DNA of 12,232 nucleotides from Methanobacteriota archaeon. Lineage in GTDB: Archaea; Thermoplasmatota; Poseidoniia; Poseidoniales; Poseidoniaceae. The first letter of the stretch is position 1. Each line of letters begins with the position of its first letter. Both the position numbers and the translations under genes were made by a program. The notes below the pieces were generated by a model, which was not told the DNA's origin, did not search any database, and saw only the letters and a list, made by a program, of their open reading frames with translations. The stretch is from positions 1 through 12,232 of the forward strand of contig PAMN02000026.1 of assembly GCA_002707335.2 (NCBI GenBank). The letters run 5' to 3'. Shown here in pieces: positions 1-5,898 of the stretch.

Positions 1-92
1 ACTGAGCAGTATGCAAAGAATCTAATTTCTTTCTACTCGCATGGCTTAATCGAACTCCAATAGCGGTCGCCTCTGGCAGGATCAACCAGATT
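1..92 (-). rRNA. 16S rRNA, 5' end (partial)
   Basis: The reverse complement holds the near-universal small-subunit rRNA 5' end: CTGGTTGATCCTGCC, then TATTGGAGTTCGATTAAG and CCATGCGAGT. The mature 5' end is placed at about 92 by aligning AATCTGGTTGATCC with the usual archaeal ATTCCGGTTGATCC. Only the first ~92 nt lie in the window; the rest runs off the left edge. The gene has the same orientation as the upstream ribosomal protein operon and begins about 490 bp after the secY stop. No 23S, 5S or tRNA gene is seen beside it here, but the usual place for a 23S gene (after the 16S 3' end) is outside the window, so linkage cannot be judged. Identity is very secure; the exact 5' nucleotide is inferred. 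Confidence 0.97.
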
Positions 93-183
93 TCGTGATG
101 CTAGATTCGCACCTCTCTTGTCTCGATCCTTAGGCTACTTGTCGCTTTTGTGTTATTTTTTTTGCTGACCTAAAATATTGAAT

Positions 184-256
184 TGACAGGTTCACGTTGC
201 ACTAGAGTTGCTCTTATTTTGCACACAATACAATATTGTGTCGTGAACACTGATCA
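184..256 (-). repeat. Inverted-repeat cluster, possible three-way RNA junction in the 16S leader
   Basis: An outer stem pairs 242-256 with 184-196: GTTCACG against CGTGAAC (7 bp), then CAG/CTG and TGA/TCA, separated by single unpaired bases at 249 and 253. Inside lie two perfect hairpins: ACACAATA/TATTGTGT with a 3-nt loop (223-241) and AGAG/CTCT with a 3-nt loop (204-214). Together they make a three-way junction about 100 nt upstream of the 16S 5' end. A leader-RNA fold or a protein-binding operator are both possible; function is unknown. Confidence 0.5.
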
Positions 257-287
257 CCTACCTGGCCTCAAGCTGGCACATATCCCC

Positions 288-416
288 GGGAAGGGTGTGG
301 TTTCTTGAGACCGCAATTTGCTTCGGCTTGCATCTGGGTAGATGGCGGGTGTCACAGTCTTCCGACTCATCCGCCAACGCCGTCCCTTACGACGCAAGCA
401 TCTCGCCCAACTCCCC
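288..416 (-). ncRNA. Candidate structured RNA in GC-rich island, unidentified
   Basis: Read as minus-strand RNA, nested helices can be drawn. GGGGAG (416-411) pairs with CUUCCC (293-288), with one G-U. GAGA (404-401) pairs with UCUC (310-307). GCUUGCGUC (399-391) pairs with GAUGCAAGC (334-326), 9 bp with one G-U that would be an A-C mismatch on the other strand. Inside these, GGCGG (375-371) pairs with CCGCC (348-344), topped by AGUC-GGAA-GACU (367-356), a stem capped by a GNRA tetraloop. A counter-indication is the A-C mismatch at 370/349, which would be G-U on the plus strand. I do not recognise a family. It may be an independent small RNA or a structured part of the pre-16S leader. Confidence 0.4.
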
Positions 417-419
417 CCC

Positions 420-513
420 GTATATCAAGGTGACTGTTTTGGATTTTTGGAAATCGGATTACTGCGAGCCATATTTACATAACAAAATAGTTGAGTTTTG
501 TTATATTTTTCCA
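420..513 (-). promoter_or_regulatory. Possible TATA/BRE-like promoter elements for the downstream RNA
   Basis: On the minus strand, GGAAAAATATAAC (about 512-500) resembles an archaeal purine-rich BRE followed by an A/T-rich TATA element. Weaker TATA-like strings lie at about 481-474 (TGTAAATA) and 428-421 (TTGATATA), the last just before the GC-rich island. None matches the strong euryarchaeal consensus TTTATATA, and such A/T strings are common at this base composition. A separate candidate for the 16S itself is CAATATTTTA at about 180-171. This is a weak call based on position and composition only. Confidence 0.2.
479..504. repeat. Perfect 9-bp palindrome, AT-rich, downstream of secY
   Basis: ATAACAAAA (479-487) and TTTTGTTAT (496-504) are perfect inverted copies around an 8-nt centre, about 80 bp past the secY stop. 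A further pair, TACTGCGAG (460-468) and CTCGCAGTA (567-575), is also exact and brackets it. It could be a terminator-related hairpin for the operon or an operator for the 16S promoter. Archaeal termination relies more on T-rich tracts than on hairpins, so the role is open. Confidence 0.45.
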
Positions 514-582
514 GCAAAAATACCAACGATTTTTGATATTACCAACAGAAAATACCAGATCAAAGACTCGCAGTATAGCGAA

Positions 583-2538
583 TCACTCTGCACCAAAGAA
601 CTGCCGCAGCATCGGATGCATTTCCATGGCCTGTTCTTTTTGTATCTGCTCATACGTTCTCAAAATAATACCTACAGCAAGTAGCAAACCTGTTCCCGTC
701 GCATTACCAACAGTTCCAAGCAAGTCCGCTCCTGCTGCGAGTAAACCTACGAATGCACCAGAGAAGTAAGTCACTGGTGGAATATATCTCTCAAGAATTC
801 TCTCTAGAACAAGTGGATTCTTTCTAAAACCTGGAATTTGCATTCCTGTTCTTTCGATTTGCTTAGCTACGTCCTTTGAACCCATATTTGTAGTATCGAT
901 CCAGAACTTAGCGAATACCATTGAACCTACTGTCATCAATGTGACATAGAAAATAACGTGCCCACCTATCTGCCATAATGAGTGCCCGTAAATATCGCCT
1001 TGCTGGTTCAAGAGTGGTATTAGCCAATCATTTACACCATTGACCATAGATGAATACCAGGCAAATCCTCCACTAGGAGTTGAAGATCCTGGCTCGTAAG
1101 TACCAATATATTCAGACATACTACCCCAACCTTCTTTTCCTAATATCGGAGTCTTCTGAAGCGTTGGATGATTCCAGAATAGTAGAGTAAACATGTTGAT
1201 GTTTGCAAGCAGTGCAGCCATCAAAATAACTGGAATGTTAGAAGCGTATACAAGTCTAATTGGATACTTTCCTCTGTGACCTCTTACCTTACCGTGTGTC
1301 AACGGCAGTTCCAACTTACTCGATTCAGCATAGGCAACAACCAAGAATACTACTACAGACGAGAATAATGCTGCAACAGGATTGACGTGCGTCAGCAAAA
1401 TTGTCTCAAACCCGTTCTGCGATATCATCTGACCATTAGTCGATTCTCTAAACATGTAGAATATCATCGGTAACGTCCCAGAAGGTGGGTTCTGAATGCT
1501 GTATCCTACTCCAGAGGTCGTAGGTAGAGGCGATAGAGTTCCAACGAATGTGGATTGCGCTACACCTGCAGCAATGAATAGAGATATACCAGATCCTATA
1601 CCCCACTTGGATACTAATTCATCAAGAAGGAAAACAAGATAGGAGCCTGCGAATAATTGTGCAACGATAACAAAGTTAGCCCATCCCATACCATAGTCCG
1701 AAATCAATGCCTGTGTTGGGTCTAAGAAACCGTATGTCTGTGGAATTGATTCGATAGGAATCATAACCAAAACAAGTAATTTCTGAACACCTTGATACAT
1801 GGCTTTGTCTCTAGAGTCAGTCAGGTCTAATTTGATAATTTTAGCTCCTGCGAATAATTGCATGATAATTGAACCAGTAACAATCGGTCCAATTCCCAAG
1901 TGCATGATTGTACCAGAAGCACCCGCCATGATAGATCGGAATCCACTGAACAAATCCAGAGCCTGACCAGATAATCCCCAAAGCATGACATTCGTCATAG
2001 CGAAGTAAATAATCAGAACTAGGGTAGTAGTCCATAATTTCTCGTTGAATCTAACGTGACGGTCTGGTTTGGTAATAGTTGGGTAGGTGTCTACGAACCT
2101 GTAAAGTGCATACAATCTACTGTTCTGTTCTCCGCTGAACATGAAGCAAGTAAGCGCTGCTGCTGCTGCGAATCCAAGTAGAATAACTCCTACTAGTAGA
2201 TAGCCGACTAAATCCTCATGGGAACCGCCCCATGCGTTCGGTCGACAGTAATAAGTCGCCACTGCTAAGAATGCCAACCATCCAAGTAACTTTCCATATC
2301 TACCGATAAACGGTACTTCTTTCAGTCCTGCAGGCATATCTTTTGTAAAACATAGAATTAGATATGCAACGTATACTATTCCTAAACCTAGACCGAAAAT
2401 GGCTCCATCGATTGCATTTTGTGTTGCAGTCCCGCTGCCAAGTGCTGCTTCGAATGCTTCGAATTCCCAATAAATTAGCATTCCAAAGTATAGGATACCA
2501 GTTAAACCAACTGCCCATGGAATTGATTGCTTACCCAT
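583..2538 (-). CDS. secY: Protein translocase channel subunit SecY, with N-terminal membrane extension
   Basis: SecY is the pore of the Sec translocon in the cytoplasmic membrane, through which secreted and membrane proteins pass. The canonical protein starts at about residue 148 (a PDRHVRFNEKL-type amphipathic lead-in, then TM1). The plug region is at about 193-218, GPIVTGSIIMQL at 218-228, the conserved cytosolic loop HGKVRGHRGKYPIRLVYASN at 415-434, and the last helix region at about 590-627. At 651 residues it is far longer than the roughly 430-490 usual for archaea. The excess is an N-terminal segment of about 145 residues with about four hydrophobic helices (near 7-28, 43-64, 83-98 and 107-133) and a long loop at about 455-515. 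The start at 2538 is supported by a GAGG sequence 8 nt upstream; the internal Met133 (2142) has no such site. It is the last protein gene of the spc run, 71 bp after rpl15 and upstream of 16S. Confidence 0.96.
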   Translation of the reverse strand: MGKQSIPWAVGLTGILYFGMLIYWEFEAFEAALGSGTATQNAIDGAIFGLGLGIVYVAYLILCFTKDMPAGLKEVPFIGRYGKLLGWLAFLAVATYYCRPNAWGGSHEDLVGYLLVGVILLGFAAAAALTCFMFSGEQNSRLYALYRFVDTYPTITKPDRHVRFNEKLWTTTLVLIIYFAMTNVMLWGLSGQALDLFSGFRSIMAGASGTIMHLGIGPIVTGSIIMQLFAGAKIIKLDLTDSRDKAMYQGVQKLLVLVMIPIESIPQTYGFLDPTQALISDYGMGWANFVIVAQLFAGSYLVFLLDELVSKWGIGSGISLFIAAGVAQSTFVGTLSPLPTTSGVGYSIQNPPSGTLPMIFYMFRESTNGQMISQNGFETILLTHVNPVAALFSSVVVFLVVAYAESSKLELPLTHGKVRGHRGKYPIRLVYASNIPVILMAALLANINMFTLLFWNHPTLQKTPILGKEGWGSMSEYIGTYEPGSSTPSGGFAWYSSMVNGVNDWLIPLLNQQGDIYGHSLWQIGGHVIFYVTLMTVGSMVFAKFWIDTTNMGSKDVAKQIERTGMQIPGFRKNPLVLERILERYIPPVTYFSGAFVGLLAAGADLLGTVGNATGTGLLLAVGIILRTYEQIQKEQAMEMHPMLRQFFGAE

Positions 2539-2570
2539 TTTTCATCCCTCATTTGATTTTTAGTTTTGAT

Positions 2571-2596
2571 TATCTAAAGAAGATAGCGGAAAAAAA
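2571..2596 (-). terminator. T-run and small hairpin in the rpl15-secY gap
   Basis: On the minus strand, seven consecutive T (2596-2590) begin 13 nt after the rpl15 stop. They are followed by a perfect small hairpin, TATCT-TCTTT-AGATA (2585-2571). This 71-bp gap is the only sizeable break in the protein operon. T-rich tracts can signal termination in archaea, so this may attenuate read-through or mark a separate control point for secY. The evidence is compositional and weak. Confidence 0.3.
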
Positions 2597-2609
2597 TCCT
2601 CTAAATCTC

Positions 2610-3020
2610 TCACTCCCACTCTTCTTCATCATCGTCGCCTTCGATTGAACCGCCTGCTGCTGCAACTTTCTCTGCCGCTTTTGCTGACCATTCTTCAACG
2701 GTGATTGTTAGTGCTTTCTTTAGTTGTCCTGATCCAAGTAATTTGTCGATACCCATTTCAGTCAGGTTAACTGAATCTTTACCATCTGCAATGGTTTCCA
2801 AATCTCCGACATTACAAGTAACATGTACTGTTCTTAGCCCAGGATTTCTGTTGAATCCATGCATACCCCAATGGTTTGGCATGTATTTAATTCGAGTCAT
2901 TACACGGTGTTTGTTGATACCTGCGTTACCACGACCACCACGCTTACCTGCTCCACGGCCGGCTTTGTGGCCTCTTCCGTGAGTTCTGCATCTTCCACGA
3001 TGTTTGTTTGCTTTGCTCAT
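2610..3020 (-). CDS. rpl15: Large-subunit ribosomal protein uL15
   Basis: uL15 binds 23S rRNA in the large subunit. The archaeal signature is plain: THGRGHKAGRGAGKRGGRGNAG near residues 13-34, glycine- and arginine-rich and threading into rRNA, then the NKHR and HWGMHGFNRNP stretch. The C-terminal globular part holds the LTEMGIDKLLGSG segment. At 136 residues it is close to family length. The tail is strongly acidic, ending GDDDEEEWE, which is odd for an rRNA-binding protein. The start has a GAGGTGA site 7 nt upstream (counted from GAGG). It follows rpl30 by 9 nt and precedes the 71-bp gap to secY. Confidence 0.97.
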   Translation of the reverse strand: MSKANKHRGRCRTHGRGHKAGRGAGKRGGRGNAGINKHRVMTRIKYMPNHWGMHGFNRNPGLRTVHVTCNVGDLETIADGKDSVNLTEMGIDKLLGSGQLKKALTITVEEWSAKAAEKVAAAGGSIEGDDDEEEWE

Positions 3021-3029
3021 TTTATCACC

Positions 3030-3500
3030 TCAAATCATTCTCTCAACAAGTGCTGAGATATCTTCTCCACGAGGACCTAAAGCGCCACCTACGACGTAGG
3101 TACGCTTGATTCCACCCCAGCCCTTTGGGCCACGTGGTGGATGTAATCTGAAAACTCTCTTTAGATTCGCCATATCTTTCACAGTTGCATCTCCTGAAGC
3201 AATTGCTGCTGCAAAATCCTTGATATTAGCATAATCTGTAGATTCTTTGACATCTGCATCTGTAACTGGCTTGTCACCGATTAGGCGGCCTCTTTCTGAA
3301 ATCATCTTTTCAATTAATCCTGCATCTGCATCTCCCCAAGTGATGTAATCCTTGGCTTTCTGCAGCATTCCCTTGTATTGTGGGTTTTCTGGAATAATAA
3401 CTGCGTGGTTTACTCTGGTAAGATTTAGCATACCCATTGTTTCACGAATGGATCTTTCAACCTTCACATCTGAACGTGCTCTTACAACAATCCAACTCAT
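3030..3500 (-). CDS. rpl30: Large-subunit ribosomal protein uL30
   Basis: uL30 is a small rRNA-binding protein of the large subunit. The N-terminal strand WIVVRARSDV and the following RETMGMLNLTRVNHAVIIP match the ferredoxin-like L30 core. The archaeal/eukaryotic C-terminal extension carries FRLHPPRGPKGWGGIK at about 117-132. At 156 residues it has the long archaeal form, not the ~60-residue bacterial one. Its ATG overlaps the rps5 stop in ATGA, so the two are probably translationally coupled, and GGAGG lies 8 nt before the start. Confidence 0.97.
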   Translation of the reverse strand: MSWIVVRARSDVKVERSIRETMGMLNLTRVNHAVIIPENPQYKGMLQKAKDYITWGDADAGLIEKMISERGRLIGDKPVTDADVKESTDYANIKDFAAAIASGDATVKDMANLKRVFRLHPPRGPKGWGGIKRTYVVGGALGPRGEDISALVERMI

Positions 3501-4258
3501 TCTAACAACCTCCCTTTATGGATGAAGAGTTGTGATCTTTGTGTTTCACTTACTCTTGTACTGTTAACTTGAGATAGAGCATTGAAAGTAGCTGCAGCAT
3601 AGTTAATTGTAGTTCTTGTTTGTCCTTTAGTTCTTGATAGAACGTCTGTAACTCCTGCTAGAACAAGTACTTTCTTTCCAGTTTCACCGATAACTAATCC
3701 TTTACCCGCTGGTGCTGGCATCAAAGTTACTCTTGTAGAACCTGCTTGTCCTTGAACTTTGAATGGAACAGATGTACCTGGGCCTACGCTTGATTCCCAA
3801 GAACCATTTCCTCTTTGGACTTGGATTATATTCAACTTAGCCGCAGTAAGTGCCTTTCTGATGGTTTGTGAAACTTCTTTTCCTTTTGCCATAGCAAGTC
3901 CAACGTATCCGTCTTTGTTACCAACACAAGCCATTACATTGAATCTTACACGACGACCTGAGTCAGTCATTCTTTGAACCATATTTACTTTGATGATTTC
4001 GTCTTCTAGATTTGGAATTAGTGCATCTACGATCTCTACTTCTCTAATGGGAAGTCCTGATGCCATTGCTTGTTCATAAGTAATGATTCTGCCAGCCATT
4101 ACTTCTCTTCCAAGACGAGTTTTTGGAGTCCAAGAACGAAGTGCAGAAATTGATTCATCTGCCGATGATTTTCTTCTAGCACCCTCACGAGGTGCATCTT
4201 CTTGTGTAGCAAATGCTTGAACTAGCCCTGGAGCCATGTTTGGTATTTCGTCACTCAT
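3497..4258 (-). CDS. rps5: Small-subunit ribosomal protein uS5
   Basis: uS5 sits at the mRNA entry side of the small subunit and contributes to decoding accuracy. The double-stranded-RNA-binding-like N domain spans about 91-155 (RRVRFNVMACVGNKDGYVG, then GKEVSQTIRKAL). The C domain covers about 165-235, with VTLMPAPAGKGLVIGETGKK and the LAGVTDVLSRTKG region. At 253 residues it carries about 40 extra N-terminal residues that are polar and low in predicted structure. The start follows the rpl18 stop by one nucleotide (TAAAATG). The end overlaps rpl30 by 4 nt. Confidence 0.97.
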   Translation of the reverse strand: MSDEIPNMAPGLVQAFATQEDAPREGARRKSSADESISALRSWTPKTRLGREVMAGRIITYEQAMASGLPIREVEIVDALIPNLEDEIIKVNMVQRMTDSGRRVRFNVMACVGNKDGYVGLAMAKGKEVSQTIRKALTAAKLNIIQVQRGNGSWESSVGPGTSVPFKVQGQAGSTRVTLMPAPAGKGLVIGETGKKVLVLAGVTDVLSRTKGQTRTTINYAAATFNALSQVNSTRVSETQRSQLFIHKGRLLE

Positions 4259-4259
4259 T

Positions 4260-4772
4260 TTAGAACGCCCCCTCTATTTTTTTCTTGGTTGCTTCAATTG
4301 CTTTGGTGTAAGAATCGTCGATGTGTGCACCGTTAATTCTGTCTTCTGATGGAAGAACATTGTCCCCATGTGGAATTTCAAGGCCTGCATCAACCATTCC
4401 TTTTAGGGCAGCAAATACTCTGCTTCCAGAGGAACTTGCTGCTAAACCAATGTCCAGAACTGCTTCATCAACACCAGATGAAATTGCAGACTTTCCAAGT
4501 GCGAAACCTGTAAGGTATGATGCAGGTATATTCTTTCTTGAGTTCGCTTCAGGCCACCCATATTTTGTAACCAGGTCATCACCTGTTGCTGAAACAGAGA
4601 CTTTGTCTCCGTCCTTATCCCAAGTAACTATCTGGCATACTGCTCTTGTGTTGGAGATTCTTACTACCGCACGTGGTTGGCCACTCTTTAGTAGCTTCAG
4701 ACGCCTTCTGTAGTCTGTTTCTCCAGAAACTCTTCTTCTGTATTGATTTCTCTGTCTAGGACCACGTGCCAT
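4260..4772 (-). CDS. rpl18: Large-subunit ribosomal protein uL18
   Basis: uL18 binds 5S rRNA, together with uL5, and anchors it in the central protuberance. Recognisable parts are the basic N-terminus with TDYRRRLKLLKSG, then RAVVRISNTRAVCQIV, and ASYLTGFALGKSA. The C-terminal half contains the GLEIPHGDNVLPSEDRINGAH archaeal-type segment. The reading frame also has a GTG one codon earlier (4775), in a GTGATG string overlapping the rpl19e stop. I prefer the ATG at 4772 (170 residues), with GGAGG 9 nt upstream. That gives a one-nucleotide TGATG overlap with rpl19e. Confidence 0.95.
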   Translation of the reverse strand: MARGPRQRNQYRRRVSGETDYRRRLKLLKSGQPRAVVRISNTRAVCQIVTWDKDGDKVSVSATGDDLVTKYGWPEANSRKNIPASYLTGFALGKSAISSGVDEAVLDIGLAASSSGSRVFAALKGMVDAGLEIPHGDNVLPSEDRINGAHIDDSYTKAIEATKKKIEGAF

Positions 4773-5230
4773 CACTGGTCTCCTCCGATTTTAATTCCAT
4801 CTATTCCGATTTGGGTTTTCATGTGAGAAACTGATCTGTAAGAACCACCCTTTGCTTTTAGGTAGTAATGTCTGTATTGACTGTTATCAAGGGATCCATC
4901 CTCTCTCAAATCTTTGAGTGTTTTTCTCTGTGCCCTAATAGTAGACATCCATTGTTGCTTTCTAGGATTTCTTGCGTTAGCAGTACCAGACCTCTTTCCT
5001 TGGCCTTTTCTGCGTCCTTTTGCTTTCTGTTCCTTAATTTTCTTAGCACGAACTCTTGATGTTCCTTGGATTGCTTTCGCCTTTATCCACCCGTTATCAA
5101 TTGCTTCTCTGATGTCTTCTTTTTGTACGGATTGAGCAACTTGGTCTAGGTAGGATGGGTTAATCCAAACTCTGTTAACACCACACTTCAAGATTTGAGC
5201 CGCCATTTTCTTTTGATTAGTAATCTGCAT
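4772..5230 (-). CDS. rpl19e: Large-subunit ribosomal protein eL19
   Basis: eL19 is a large-subunit protein found only in archaea and eukaryotes, with long helices that can reach an inter-subunit contact. The family opening is clear: LTNQKKMAAQILKCG-type start (here ITNQKK), NRVWINP, then EAIDNGWIKAKAIQGTSR, followed by the long basic helix KGRRKGQGKRSGTANAR. The longest frame begins with TTG (5233), but the next codon is ATG (5230), with GGAGGG 7 nt upstream and a TGATG overlap with the rpl32e stop, so the ATG is chosen (152 residues). Length is typical for the family. Confidence 0.96.
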   Translation of the reverse strand: MQITNQKKMAAQILKCGVNRVWINPSYLDQVAQSVQKEDIREAIDNGWIKAKAIQGTSRVRAKKIKEQKAKGRRKGQGKRSGTANARNPRKQQWMSTIRAQRKTLKDLREDGSLDNSQYRHYYLKAKGGSYRSVSHMKTQIGIDGIKIGGDQ

Positions 5231-5886
5231 CAACGCTCCCTCCTTCTGTTGAGTACTCTAATGCCTAATTCATCAGCACGAGAATGTATCAATTCTCTCT
5301 TCCTACCACCGACTGTTGAACCAACTCTTGCAGCTTGTGTTTCTGCATCAATTAGGTCAAGATCCGCAGTATTGTGAACCATTATTTCTTGGAATCCTGA
5401 TGGGTGCAAACCGCTTGCTGCGTTTACTTTTCCATGTCCGATTCTAACCAATGAACCACGATACTTGAAATTGCGTCTTTGTTTGTTATCCATACCGTGT
5501 GGCTTTCTCCAGCCTGATCTTGAAAGACGCTTGTAACGGAACCATTCAGTTCTTCTGAAAGAAGGGGTTGCCTTCTTTTGAGCAGCCCTTAGTGCAAGTG
5601 CCTCTTTAATCTCATCAGACAAAACTGGCTTTTGGCGAGCAACGTGTTCTTCGACATAATCATCATCGTCATCCCAATCTTCGTCTTCGTAATCGTCTTC
5701 GTAGGAATCTTCTTGTTCTTCTTCTTGAGTTGCTTCTTCAGCAACTTCTTCAGGTGCAGAATCTGCAGCACCATCGTTATCTTGCAATCTTGCAATCAAG
5801 TCTGCTTTCTTACCAGCAACCGGCAAACCAGCTTCCTTTAGCAATTCCTTGAGTTGTGCAACCGTCATATTTTCGTAATCACTCAT
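5230..5886 (-). CDS. rpl32e: Ribosomal protein eL32 with N-terminal SAP-like domain
   Basis: The C-terminal part, from about residue 100, is eL32, an archaeal/eukaryotic large-subunit protein: FRRTEWFRYKRLSRSGWRKP, then GMDNKQRRNFKYRG, and the end AARVGSTVGGRKRELIHSRA. Before it come two extra pieces. Residues ~6-36 (MTVAQLKELLKEAGLPVAGK, then KADLIARL) have the helix-turn-helix pattern of a SAP nucleic-acid-binding domain. Residues ~42-80 are a nearly pure Asp/Glu linker. Total length is 218 residues, against roughly 130 for a minimal L32e. The start has GAGGGGG upstream and lies 12 nt after rpl6. Haloarchaeal L32e proteins also carry an N-terminal domain, of a different (helix-hairpin-helix) type as I recall it. 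Confidence 0.95.
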   Translation of the reverse strand: MSDYENMTVAQLKELLKEAGLPVAGKKADLIARLQDNDGAADSAPEEVAEEATQEEEQEDSYEDDYEDEDWDDDDDYVEEHVARQKPVLSDEIKEALALRAAQKKATPSFRRTEWFRYKRLSRSGWRKPHGMDNKQRRNFKYRGSLVRIGHGKVNAASGLHPSGFQEIMVHNTADLDLIDAETQAARVGSTVGGRKRELIHSRADELGIRVLNRRRER

Positions 5887-5898
5887 TCAAAGACCCCC

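Larger units (their letters stand above)
93..582 (-). other. secY-16S rRNA spacer / 16S leader region
   Basis: This 490-bp stretch has no credible protein gene on either strand. By hand count, GC is about 32% in 421-580, about 61% in 261-420 and about 39% in 101-260, so a sharply bounded GC-rich island sits inside AT-rich DNA. The segment next to secY holds a palindrome (479-504), the island folds as minus-strand RNA (288-416), and a second three-way fold lies at 184-256. The spacer must include the 16S promoter, or at least the 5' half of the pre-16S processing stem; the partner strand of that stem lies past the 16S 3' end, outside the window. I found no tRNA and no recognisable 5S, SRP or RNase P RNA signature in it. 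Confidence 0.75.

Noticed and set aside
156..163. T8 tract as a terminator
   Set aside because: The tract is on the plus strand; on the transcribed minus strand it is A8, and no plus-strand gene precedes it.
406..419. G-quadruplex from the G7 run on the minus strand
   Set aside because: Only two nearby G-runs are clear (G7 and GGG); a fourth run is too distant or too short to make the case.
261..420. GC-rich island as tRNA, 5S rRNA, SRP RNA or RNase P RNA
   Set aside because: No T-arm GTTCRANNC, no 5S CCGAAC/GAAGTTAAGC, no SRP helix 8 AGCAGCC side beside the GGAA loop, and no RNase P GGAAAGTCC or ACAGAA core. Named families were therefore not assigned.
295..769. Plus-strand open frames across the spacer and the end of secY
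   Set aside because: They oppose secY and the folded island, have no recognisable motif or ribosome-binding site, and overlap each other; they are shadows.
2008..2142. Internal Met133 as the true secY start
   Set aside because: It would give a normal-length SecY, but there is no Shine-Dalgarno site before it, while the ATG at 2538 has GAGG at the usual spacing and the extension is an uninterrupted hydrophobic coding sequence.
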